In this document: in pieces, positions 1 through 7,542 of the stretch
Position numbering within the stretch: position 1 is the first letter of the stretch
Layout of the letters: each line of letters begins with the position of its first letter
Assembly: GCA_947448205.1 (NCBI GenBank)
Contig: CANFNL010000007.1
Location: forward strand, 1 to 37,411
Source: Bacteriovoracaceae bacterium
GTDB taxonomy: Bacteria; Bdellovibrionota; Bacteriovoracia; Bacteriovoracales; Bacteriovoracaceae
Length of the DNA stretch: 37,411 nucleotides
Direction: 5' to 3'
The notes under the pieces: model-generated
Told to the model about the DNA's origin: nothing
Database searches by the model: none
The model's input: only the letters and a program-made list of their open reading frames with translations
Translations under genes and position numbers: made by a program

Positions 1-99
1 TATCCTGGCCAGCTCTGAGATGGAAGTACCTTTGTCAAAATGTTCAGACAAAATGCTAAATTTTTGTGATTTTGTTAGTCTTTTTCTGTTCAGATCCAT
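1..99 (-). CDS. Transposase OrfA-like protein, N-terminal part (runs off the window)
   Basis: The minus strand has an open frame of 33 codons that starts at ATG (97-99) and continues past base 1. A GGAGA Shine-Dalgarno sequence lies just upstream. The peptide begins MDLNRKRLTKSQKFSILSEH and continues with a stretch reading GTSISELARI. This resembles the N-terminal helix-turn-helix of IS3-type OrfA transposases, in which a basic start is followed by 'is-elar' and then a 'hpvtlyqWkr' segment; that second segment would lie outside the window. The family call rests on this short match only. It could also be another HTH protein of the transposase superfamily. Confidence 0.55.
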   Translation of the reverse strand, partial: MDLNRKRLTKSQKFSILSEHFDKGTSISELARI

Positions 100-421
100 A
101 GCTTTTCTCCAAAATTAGGAGGTAGCCTTCAAACGGGGGTCACGAACATGTTTTAATTTTAAAACTCGAGTTTATGCCCAGTTTTTTGGAGCTATGGTTG
201 GACTAATTATTATATGATCGCTCCGCTTAGTCTTTGTTTTTCTCATTTTTTTTACTTGAACAATTTACATTGTGGCAAATATTAGGATCCCTAATTATTG
301 TTTGTTCAGCATTGTTTAATATCCTTTACTAAATTTCATTTAGGTAATATTTTCCCATTATTACATCAAAGTCAAAATACTATTATTCAAATTATGATTC
401 TCCGATATCTAATCTGGAGAA
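100..421. other. Non-coding stretch between the transposase start and the kinase gene; may contain an IS end
   Basis: I see no convincing gene in these 322 bases. They contain a perfect 12-bp palindrome, AAACTCGAGTTT (162-173), and an inverted repeat ATTAGG-atc-CCTAAT (281-295). The first lies where the terminal region of an insertion element would be expected, upstream of its orfA. I cannot place the element's terminal inverted repeat or a target duplication, because the other end is outside the window. A weak promoter-like pair, TTGAAC (256-261) with TATTAG (280-285) at 18-bp spacing, could serve the kinase gene. The 3' part is strongly AT-rich. Confidence 0.4.
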
Positions 422-2038
422 ATGATGATTAAGCCTAAAATTCCATTAAATGAAAAAGAGCGCATCAAAGCGCTGAAATCCTATGAGATTTTGGATACTG
501 AATCTGAATTAATTTTTGATTCATTAACCAAATTGGCCGCTTCTATATGTAATGTGCCAATTTGTTTAATTAGCCTTGTTGATGAAAATCGACAATGGTT
601 TAAATCCCGTCATGGCTTAAGCGCAACAGAGACACCCAGAGAAATTTCTTTCTGCGGGCATGCCTAAAACGATGAGAATATCTTTTATGTTGAAGATGCT
701 ACAAAAGATAGTAGGTTTTTTGATAATCCTCTAGTCAAAAATGCACCTAATGTTGTATTTTACGCAGGGAAACCCTTAGTTGATAATAATGGCTTCGCTC
801 TTGGAACCCTTTGCGTAATTGACAACAAACCTCGGCAACTGACAGAACTACAGAAAGATCAGCTAGAAATTATTAGTCTACAGGTTTCATTTTTAATCAA
901 TTCGCGAATTGAAATTAAAAAGAAAGATCAAGCCTACTCACTTTTAACAAAGCTCTCAGAGAGTTTACCAGGTTTTATTTATACCTTTCAGCTACTACCA
1001 GATGGAAGATCATGTATGCCATACTCATCCCAACTAATTGAAGAAATTTATGAAGTTACATCTGAAGAAGTAAAACTTGATGCTTCTAAGCTATTTACTT
1101 GCCTTCATAAAGATGATCTAGAGATGGTTTCAGCATCGATAGCAGAGTCTGCTAAAAATATGACGAGATGGACTCTCGACTATCGTGTCAATCTTCCTAA
1201 GACAGGTGTAAAATGGCTAAGAGGAAAGGCAAATCCAGAAAAGAGCATAGATGGAAGCATACTTTGGCATGGTTACATTGAAGACATCACCGAGCTTAAA
1301 AAGCAAGACGAAATGTTTAATAATTCTCTCAAAATGGCAACACTAGGTGAAATGGCAGCTGGTATTGCTCATGAAATAAATAATCCATTGGCAATCATTA
1401 AGACAGCCTCACAACAAATGGCAACTTCTATGAAGCGAGGTGATTTCAGTCTTGAGAAATTGACGAAGAATACGGAAAAAATAAATCAAACTACTGACAG
1501 GATTACTAAAATTATTAAAGGATTAAGATTTTTTTCAAGCACTAGTAAAGATGGCAAGTTTAGTAGTGAATCATTTTATAATATTATTGATGATACAATT
1601 GGATTATGCACAGAAAAGTTTAAAGTAAATAATGTCAATTTGCGACTTAATTATCCAGATAATGTTGAGACTTTTTTTATTGAATGCAGGGCTGTTGAAA
1701 TTTCTCAAGTTCTTTTAAATTTACTCAACAATGCCTTTGATGCTATTGAGTTGTTAGATCCCAAATGGATAGAAGTGAAAGTTGTAAATAACGAAAAATC
1801 AATTATCTTATCTATCACTGATTGTGGTTTAGGAATCCCTCGAGAGCTCCAGGAAAAAATATTAGCTCCTTTTTATACTACAAAGGCATGTGGAAAAGGA
1901 ACAGGTTTGGGATTAAGTATTATTCAAAGAATTGTAGAGGCCCACCATGGAAAGTTTTGGATTGATCATGAATGTAAAAACACAAGATTTGTCGTAGAGT
2001 TTTTAAAATCTCACCCAATTCATCCAGTAGCAGTTTAA
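422..2038 (+). pseudogene. GAF-PAS sensor histidine kinase interrupted by one in-frame TAA
   Basis: A GGAG Shine-Dalgarno at 415-418 precedes the ATG at 422. The frame stops at TAA 665-667, then stays open in the same frame to 2038 with no frameshift. Read through, it gives about 538 codons. It has an N-terminal GAF domain (the stop falls right after SFCGHA), a PAS domain with PAC segment (about codons 180-290), a HisKA box GIAHEINNPL with the phospho-acceptor His near codon 317, and an HATPase domain with N box (NLLNNAFDAI), DCGLGIP and GTGLGLS. No transmembrane segment is evident, so it should be cytosolic. After the stop the protein sequence is well conserved (YVEDATKD, FYAGKPL), so the lesion looks recent. 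Alternatives are readthrough or a sequencing error. The first in-frame ATG after the stop is at 1016, and a protein from there would lack GAF and the start of PAS. Confidence 0.8.
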
Positions 2039-3264
2039 TGGAAAATCAAAACACCCTTATTCATTTAGATGTTGAAAAAATTCCAGATATCCATCTTATA
2101 AGAGATGTCAGCAAGCACCTCAAAAGAGGGCATCGTTGGATTTTTGCAGATTGTTTTGATCAAAAAGATCGGCATCGTGATGGTTTAGCAGTTCTCAAAT
2201 CTAAAAATGAAATTATTGGCTATGGTTTAGTGCAATCAGATACTCAATTGCGTTTTAGGTTGCTTACTTTAGCAGAAGAAAATTTTGTTAGGAGCAATAA
2301 TTTAATTCACACATTAACAATTTGGAGTGAATTGCAATGGACTAAGGCAATTAATCTTCGAAAAGGGTTTCGCAGTCAGACTACAAATAGTTTTCGATTA
2401 ATAAATGGTGAAGGGGATGGTTTACCTGGGCTTATAATTGATGTCTATGATGACACCGCAGTTATTAAGCATGATCATCCAGTAGTTATTCGTTTTTGGA
2501 ATCACGAAGGAATTGCCAAAAGGCTTGTTCAAGATTTTCCTTTTATAAAATCAGTCTATCACAAAAAACGAAATGATGAGGATGTTAAGGGTGAAGAAAT
2601 TCTTGGAACTTTAAAAGAGGAAGTTCTTTTTTTAGAAAATGGAAGTTTTTTTGCTTCCAATATCAAAGACGCAGCAAAAACTGGCTTTTTTATAGATCAA
2701 CGTGATAATCGCAAACTTATAAGTCAATTTTCAAAACAGAAGAGCGTTCTTAATCTTTTTAGTTATACAGCAGGGTTTTCTGTCTTTGCTGCTCAAGGTG
2801 GGGCTAATTCTATTACCAGCGTTGATATTGGAAAAGCCGCGATCTTAGCCGCCAGAAGAAATTTTGAAGTAAACAATTTGACAACTAAACATGAGGCAAT
2901 TGCCGATGATGCTTTCAGCTTTATAGATCAACAAATTAAGGAAAAACAAAAATGGGATTTGGTTATAACTGATCCTCCAAGTTTTGCTCCTAACCAAAAA
3001 ACTGTAGATAGTGCAATTGAAGCTTATGTGAAAGTTTTTTCGCAGTCACTTAAATTGGTTAACTCAAATGGTCTGTTTGCAGCTAGTTCATGCTCAAGTC
3101 ATATTAGTACCGATAAATTTATGGATATCTGTAGAGAATCATTTTCTAAAAATAGAAAGAAAGGGACCCTGGTTTATTTTGGTGGACAACCTTTTGATCA
3201 TCCTTACCCATTGGCGATGGAAGAGTTGCGCTATTTAAAATTTGCTTTATTTCGGTTGGACTAG
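2038..3264 (+). CDS. rlmI: Class I SAM-dependent rRNA methyltransferase, RlmI-like
   Basis: This 408-aa protein resembles RlmI/YccW, which methylates a cytosine of 23S rRNA. The N-terminal part (about residues 15-90) fits a PUA RNA-binding domain. A middle segment with FRLINGEGDGLPGLIIDVYD is typical of the family. The Rossmann methyltransferase part has GFFIDQRDNR, then the SAM-binding stretch VLNLFSYTAGFSVFAAQGGA and the catalytic-site motif DPPSFA. Next comes a late SSCSSH segment, where family members carry the catalytic Cys region. The ATG overlaps the TAA of the upstream kinase frame by one base (TAATG), so the two were translationally coupled. The gene symbol is by similarity; a paralogous rRNA Cys/Cyt methyltransferase (RlmK/L-like) is a less likely alternative. 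Confidence 0.8.
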   Translation: MENQNTLIHLDVEKIPDIHLIRDVSKHLKRGHRWIFADCFDQKDRHRDGLAVLKSKNEIIGYGLVQSDTQLRFRLLTLAEENFVRSNNLIHTLTIWSELQWTKAINLRKGFRSQTTNSFRLINGEGDGLPGLIIDVYDDTAVIKHDHPVVIRFWNHEGIAKRLVQDFPFIKSVYHKKRNDEDVKGEEILGTLKEEVLFLENGSFFASNIKDAAKTGFFIDQRDNRKLISQFSKQKSVLNLFSYTAGFSVFAAQGGANSITSVDIGKAAILAARRNFEVNNLTTKHEAIADDAFSFIDQQIKEKQKWDLVITDPPSFAPNQKTVDSAIEAYVKVFSQSLKLVNSNGLFAASSCSSHISTDKFMDICRESFSKNRKKGTLVYFGGQPFDHPYPLAMEELRYLKFALFRLD

Positions 3265-3279
3265 CCTATTGTCATTAAA

Positions 3280-3789
3280 TTATTTTCTTCCAGCTTGCTC
3301 GAGGCTTTGAATTTCTCGATTAAGATTAACCACCTCTTCTTTCAGTTGCTTTAACTCGTCTTTAACTGGTAATTCGGTAGAATCTTCTTTTTCGACTTCT
3401 CGAAGTTTATCTTCAAGTTCTTGAAGTTGATCTTTTTTCTCGTATATTTTTTTTCCGATTAAAAAGCTAGCATGATAGTGATCTTCTTTGGTTGAAGGAC
3501 AAAAGGATTTATAAAGTTCTCCTTTCATACCATTTTCAAGACCATGGGTAGGGCTGCAATAGACATCCCAACCAATGTTAAATCCTTTTTCATAATTTAA
3601 GAGGTCAACAGTTACACTATCACTACTACAAACTCTTTTGATGTCTTCAGCTAAATTAGAAGCTCCTTTATACCCTTGATCCAAGCCGAATTGGTACATA
3701 TCTCTCTTACAATCTTCTTTAGAAATACTTGAACAAGAATAAGCTATAATCAAAGTGGAGACGATTGTGAGAAACTGAAGCATTTTCAT
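3280..3789 (-). CDS. DUF2799-like lipoprotein with a C-terminal coiled coil
   Basis: A 169-aa protein. It has a short hydrophobic signal (residues 4-18) ending in AYSC, a plausible lipobox with Cys19 as the lipidated residue. Residues about 27-125 carry the pattern of DUF2799 proteins: a Cys-rich start, 'YQFGLDQGYKG', a central 'YEKGFNIGWDVYCSPTHGLENGMKGELYKSFCP' type segment (Gly/aromatic-rich, with conserved Cys), then 'ASFLIGKKIYEK'. The last 45 residues are charged heptads and likely form a coiled coil. The function of this family is unknown. The gene converges on the methyltransferase gene with a 15-base gap and no visible terminator, and is divergent from the SelO-like gene. Confidence 0.65.
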   Translation of the reverse strand: MKMLQFLTIVSTLIIAYSCSSISKEDCKRDMYQFGLDQGYKGASNLAEDIKRVCSSDSVTVDLLNYEKGFNIGWDVYCSPTHGLENGMKGELYKSFCPSTKEDHYHASFLIGKKIYEKKDQLQELEDKLREVEKEDSTELPVKDELKQLKEEVVNLNREIQSLEQAGRK

Positions 3790-3862
3790 AGAAGCACCAT
3801 CATTATTAAATTGTGAGAATTATTCTACCTCTGATTGTGGTATCTAGGCTAGAGAGATAGGC

Positions 3863-3884
3863 AAAAAGTACGTTGCAACTTTTT
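3863..3884. promoter_or_regulatory. Inverted repeat AAAAAGT/ACTTTTT upstream of the SelO-like gene
   Basis: AAAAAGT (3863-3869) pairs perfectly with ACTTTTT (3878-3884) around an 8-base loop. A small palindrome, GTTGCAAC (3872-3879), overlaps the loop and right arm. It lies between two divergent genes, 20 bases before the SelO-like ATG, so a terminator makes little sense here. It may be an operator or an mRNA hairpin. No Shine-Dalgarno sequence is visible before the 3905 start. Confidence 0.3.
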
Positions 3885-3904
3885 CCTCTTTAATTTTTAA
3901 TTTA

Positions 3905-5782
3905 ATGTCCGAAAATAAAAGTATGGGAAATACAAAATTAAAAGAGTCAAGACCATTAAAAGAAATCACAAAAGATAATTTCGATTATCCGAAATTTCGA
4001 GAAATAGACGGGAGCCATCCACTAAAAAAAATGGTTCCAGAAGCAGTTGTCGAATACCAAGTGAGAACTAGGCATGGTGGACAAGTTGCTTTTTTTAATT
4101 TTGAATTGGCAAAAGAGATTGGACTGATTACCGAAACACATTCTCATGATTTAACCAAAGAACTTAAAGATGAAATTTTAAATACATTTAGTCTTGTTAT
4201 AATTAATGAATTTGATCAGATGAATAATTTTAATTTCCCCAAAGAGGATATTAGGCCAAATACTTATATGGCCACTCGTTACCTGCAACTGCAACATCCA
4301 TGCAAAAAGGGCACTACTTCAGGAGATGGCCGAAGTATATGGAATGGTCAAATAACGAATAAAGGAAAATCTTATGATGTTTCAAGTTGCGGGACAGGAG
4401 CGACTAAATTAAGTCCAGCATGTAATATCAATAAGAAGTTTTATCAAACTGGTGATCCAACTGTCTCCTATGGCTGTGGATATTCTGAAAAAGATGAAGG
4501 CTTAAGTTCACTATTTTTTAGTGAAGTCTTAGCAAAAAATGGTTTGGAAACTGAAAGAGTTTTAGCGATTATTGAATTTTCAAAAGGACTTGCAATCAAT
4601 GTGCGAGTACATTCTAATCTACTTCGTCCTTCACATATGTTTAATCATCTCAAACAAAATAATTTACCAACTTTAAAAAGGATGGTGGATTACTATATTG
4701 ATCGTCAGGTTAAAAATAAAGTTTGGAAAAACCTGCCATCAGATCCCCTATCAGTTTACGATTATTTTTTAATGAGAATTGTTGAAACATTTGCTCAGAT
4801 GTCAGCTAGTTTTGAAGATCATTATATTTTTTGCTGGCTTGATTGGGATGGCGATAATATTTTGATGGATGGTGGAATTATTGACTATGGCTCAGTCAGA
4901 CAATTTGGTTTATATCACCATGAATACCGATATGATGACGTCCAGAGATGGTCAACATCTATAAAAGAGCAAAAATTAAAGGCTCGCTATATTGTTCAAA
5001 CATTTGCTCAAATTGTAGATTATATTAAAAATGAAAAGAAAAAATCCATTGACGATTTTAAAAATCATCATGCACTTCAACTTTTTGATAAAAGATTTTT
5101 TGATTTTAAAAATCAAAATATTTTAACCAAGATTGGCTTTAATGGTAAAATTGCTAATTCTCTTTTGGAAAACCATAGAAAAGAAGTCGAGGAATTTAGA
5201 AATGATTTTACTTACTTTGAGATGGCAAAGTCGGTTAAAGGTCCTCAAAAAGTTCCAGATGGAATCAATTGGAATGCTATTTTTTGCATGAGAGACATCA
5301 TGCGCGAATTGCCTCAGCTTTTTCTTTCAAGAGGAATGAGTAGTACTATAAAAAATTCTGAATTTTTAGATATCATAAAATCTAGTTATGCTACCAAAGC
5401 AGATCTTAAAAGATCGCTTCGAAGAGATCTTAAGATTAAAAGTTTTCAAAAAAATTATTTGAAATTAATTAACTTAGCATCAAAGAGATTTAAAGAAACG
5501 CCTGAAAAAATTTTATTAAATGTATCTATGCGGTCTTCGATTATCAATAAGTATGACAGAGTTACAGGGGATTCAATAACCACTATTGTAGGAAAGGTTA
5601 TGAGTCGAAAACCAAAACTAACTGCTGAAGAAATATCGATTATACTAAAAGAATTTACTGAGTATCAAAATTTAAATCCAGATAAAGAAAGAAAACCTTC
5701 AAATTTTGAAACGGAAAAAGAACAATCTCATTTGGTTAAGGGAATGCTTCAAATCGTAAGAGAGTATAGAGACGGAATATGA
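3905..5782 (+). CDS. Divergent SelO/YdiU-like pseudokinase-fold protein
   Basis: This 625-aa protein shares the core pattern of SelO (YdiU), which transfers AMP from ATP to protein hydroxyl groups. Visible landmarks are GDGRS (140-144), SSCGTGATKLSP (160-171, matching the LKGAGxTPYSR loop of canonical SelO), VRVHSNLLRPSH (232-243, matching the RVAxSHxRFG region), and WDGDNILMDGGIIDYG (314-329). In the last, D317, N318 and D327 match the catalytic Asp, metal-binding Asn and DYG Asp of SelO with the same Asn-to-Asp spacing of nine. The usual active-site Lys of LKGAG aligns with Cys162. The protein has a long C-terminal extension of unknown role (about 350-625). The start has no clear Shine-Dalgarno, and Met7 is an alternative. 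The gene overlaps the next one by four bases (ATGA), so they form an operon. Family membership is fairly sure; activity is not. Confidence 0.7.
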   Translation: MSENKSMGNTKLKESRPLKEITKDNFDYPKFREIDGSHPLKKMVPEAVVEYQVRTRHGGQVAFFNFELAKEIGLITETHSHDLTKELKDEILNTFSLVIINEFDQMNNFNFPKEDIRPNTYMATRYLQLQHPCKKGTTSGDGRSIWNGQITNKGKSYDVSSCGTGATKLSPACNINKKFYQTGDPTVSYGCGYSEKDEGLSSLFFSEVLAKNGLETERVLAIIEFSKGLAINVRVHSNLLRPSHMFNHLKQNNLPTLKRMVDYYIDRQVKNKVWKNLPSDPLSVYDYFLMRIVETFAQMSASFEDHYIFCWLDWDGDNILMDGGIIDYGSVRQFGLYHHEYRYDDVQRWSTSIKEQKLKARYIVQTFAQIVDYIKNEKKKSIDDFKNHHALQLFDKRFFDFKNQNILTKIGFNGKIANSLLENHRKEVEEFRNDFTYFEMAKSVKGPQKVPDGINWNAIFCMRDIMRELPQLFLSRGMSSTIKNSEFLDIIKSSYATKADLKRSLRRDLKIKSFQKNYLKLINLASKRFKETPEKILLNVSMRSSIINKYDRVTGDSITTIVGKVMSRKPKLTAEEISIILKEFTEYQNLNPDKERKPSNFETEKEQSHLVKGMLQIVREYRDGI

Positions 5783-6453
5783 AATTAGTTCTCTATTCGG
5801 GTGGAAGCGAAGAAGAAAATTTTTTTCTTAATCAAAAGGCATTAGAACTAACGGAAGTCAAATCTCCTAAAATTACCCTAATCCCATCTAGTTCTTATGA
5901 TGCGGAGGATGATTACCGTTTTTTTGTCGAAGAATTTTCAATGTTTGGTGTACAACGCTTTATGCTTTTTTGTGTTGATATTCCCTATACAAAAACTGTT
6001 CTTCACGAAGCATTAAATAGCGATCTTATATTTTTAGGAGGAGGCAATACCTTTTACTTTTTAAAGCACCTCAAAAAAGCAGGTATGTTCAAGCATTTTA
6101 CAAAATTTTTGGAGAGAGGAGGTGTTCTTTGTGGACTTTCTGCTGGAGCAATTGTCTTAACTCCGCACGTACATACTGCTAGCTTTCCTCATTTTGATCG
6201 AGATGAAAATCCATGGGATATGAAGAATCTTTCGGCCATGAGAGTTGTTAATTTTGAATTTTTTCCTCATTATAAAAATTCTAAGAGATATGATGCTGAA
6301 TTGCTTCATCATTCAAAAAAATCAAAATTACCTCTATACGCTTGTGCCGATGGTGGTGGTATTGTTATCGAGGGAGAGCAGATAACTTTTATTGGTAAGA
6401 CTCACCAATTTTATCAGGGCAAAAAGCTAACGGTTTCAAGCTATTTGGCTTAA
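5779..6453 (+). CDS. Peptidase E-like (S51 family) hydrolase
   Basis: This 224-aa protein has the class-I glutamine-amidotransferase-like fold of S51 peptidases such as dipeptidase E (aspartyl dipeptidase) and cyanophycinase. Key segments are the N-terminal LYSGG strand, LIPSSSYDAEDDY, the glycine-rich FLGGGNTFYFL (about 82-92), the nucleophile elbow GLSAGAIV (Ser about 118), and FFPHYKNS, which supplies the likely catalytic His. It should act in the cytosol on small Asp-containing peptides or related substrates, but the exact substrate cannot be read from sequence. Its ATG overlaps the TGA of the SelO-like gene, pointing to translational coupling. It converges on the LysR gene with a 20-base gap and no terminator. 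Confidence 0.75.
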   Translation: MKLVLYSGGSEEENFFLNQKALELTEVKSPKITLIPSSSYDAEDDYRFFVEEFSMFGVQRFMLFCVDIPYTKTVLHEALNSDLIFLGGGNTFYFLKHLKKAGMFKHFTKFLERGGVLCGLSAGAIVLTPHVHTASFPHFDRDENPWDMKNLSAMRVVNFEFFPHYKNSKRYDAELLHHSKKSKLPLYACADGGGIVIEGEQITFIGKTHQFYQGKKLTVSSYLA

Positions 6454-6473
6454 TTCTTGTTGATTAAAATCTT

Positions 6474-7337
6474 TTAGTTCTCAAAATAGTTTATGATATT
6501 ATTTTTTAAGTCTAAAAGAAAAATTTCAAAAAAATCTAATTGCGAAATAGTTTTTCTTGTAACCAGTGAGATGGGGCGCTTTAATTTTAACAATCTAAAA
6601 TGATTTTTTTTAATTCCTAATTCTCTGGCCATTCCCAGAGGGATAAGAGCATTGCCTAGCCCCGCCTTTGCCATTTGATAACTTGCTAAAAATGATTCTA
6701 CGAAAATAAAATGAGTAGAGTTGAATAGGTGTTGGTATTCGTTTTTTATTATTGGAGCGATTGCTTTCCAGGTTGCAGAATTTTCTTCGATAGTTATGAG
6801 TGGCAAGTTTTTTTGAAATTTTGTGTTTAATTCACAAGAGACAAGAACCAAAGGTTCATCAAAGAGATGATAGTTCACTAAATCTTTCCTTGATTCAAAC
6901 TCAGTACAAATACCCATTTGATATTTTCCTAATGTTATATTTTCAATAAGCATAAGACTTCTGTGAACATGGAGATCTAATTTTAAATGTTTATTTGATT
7001 TTAAAGTTTTATTAACAATTGATGGTCCAAAACTACCAGCGATAGAATCCGACAAGCCAAGTGAGTAATTGGAAATATTACTTTTATCTTTATTCATTAT
7101 TACAGCTAAATTTTTAAGTTCAATAATTAGAGGACGTGCTTTATTTAGAAATTTGTAGGCTGAACTAGTTAATTTAACCCTTCGACCATCAGGTTCGAGA
7201 AGTTTCATGTTTAATTCTCGCTCCAATGCCTGGAGACGTTTACTGACGGCGGATTGAGTTAAGTGCAATTTTAATGCTGCTTGTGAGATTGTTGAATATT
7301 TTTCTAAGGCAAGCAATGCCTCAATTCCATCTATCAT
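6474..7337 (-). CDS. LysR-family transcriptional regulator
   Basis: This 287-aa protein has a classic N-terminal winged helix-turn-helix: ALLALEKYSTISQAALKLHL, then TQSAVSKRLQALERELNMKLL and the wing GRRVKLT (to about residue 60). A linker helix follows, then a periplasmic-binding-like effector domain to residue 287. The target and ligand are unknown. It is divergent from the aconitase gene across 205 bases, and LysR regulators often control a divergent neighbour, so acnA is a natural but unproven target. A 12-bp palindrome directly upstream of its start suggests autoregulation. Confidence 0.85.
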   Translation of the reverse strand: MIDGIEALLALEKYSTISQAALKLHLTQSAVSKRLQALERELNMKLLEPDGRRVKLTSSAYKFLNKARPLIIELKNLAVIMNKDKSNISNYSLGLSDSIAGSFGPSIVNKTLKSNKHLKLDLHVHRSLMLIENITLGKYQMGICTEFESRKDLVNYHLFDEPLVLVSCELNTKFQKNLPLITIEENSATWKAIAPIIKNEYQHLFNSTHFIFVESFLASYQMAKAGLGNALIPLGMARELGIKKNHFRLLKLKRPISLVTRKTISQLDFFEIFLLDLKNNIINYFEN

Positions 7338-7343
7338 ATTCTT

Positions 7344-7355
7344 TATAGTACTATA
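7344..7355. promoter_or_regulatory. Palindrome TATAGTACTATA before the LysR gene, possible autoregulatory operator
   Basis: A perfect 12-bp dyad ends seven bases upstream of the LysR ATG (minus strand). It sits where an operator would block or modulate transcription of the regulator, in the divergent lysR-acnA spacer. It does not contain a clear T-N11-A LysR box, and AT-rich palindromes are common in this genome, so the assignment is weak. Confidence 0.3.
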
Positions 7356-7542
7356 TTTTATGATTATTATTCATTTTTTTCTTATAAAAAAGTGACCTGC
7401 AATGTTAAATAATATTTTTGCTCAAGATTTTGCCAACTTAGCTAATTGCAGAGCTAGACGAGCTATTTTTTCGAATTTATAATCAATTTAATTCGTTTTT
7501 ATTCGATAAGAATCTGTTCAAAAAATTAATTGGAGGCAACTC

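Noticed and set aside
7438-7471. TAGCT/AGCTA hairpin followed by Ts upstream of acnA
   Set aside because: Only a five-bp stem with a 17-base loop; too weak to call a terminator or leader structure.
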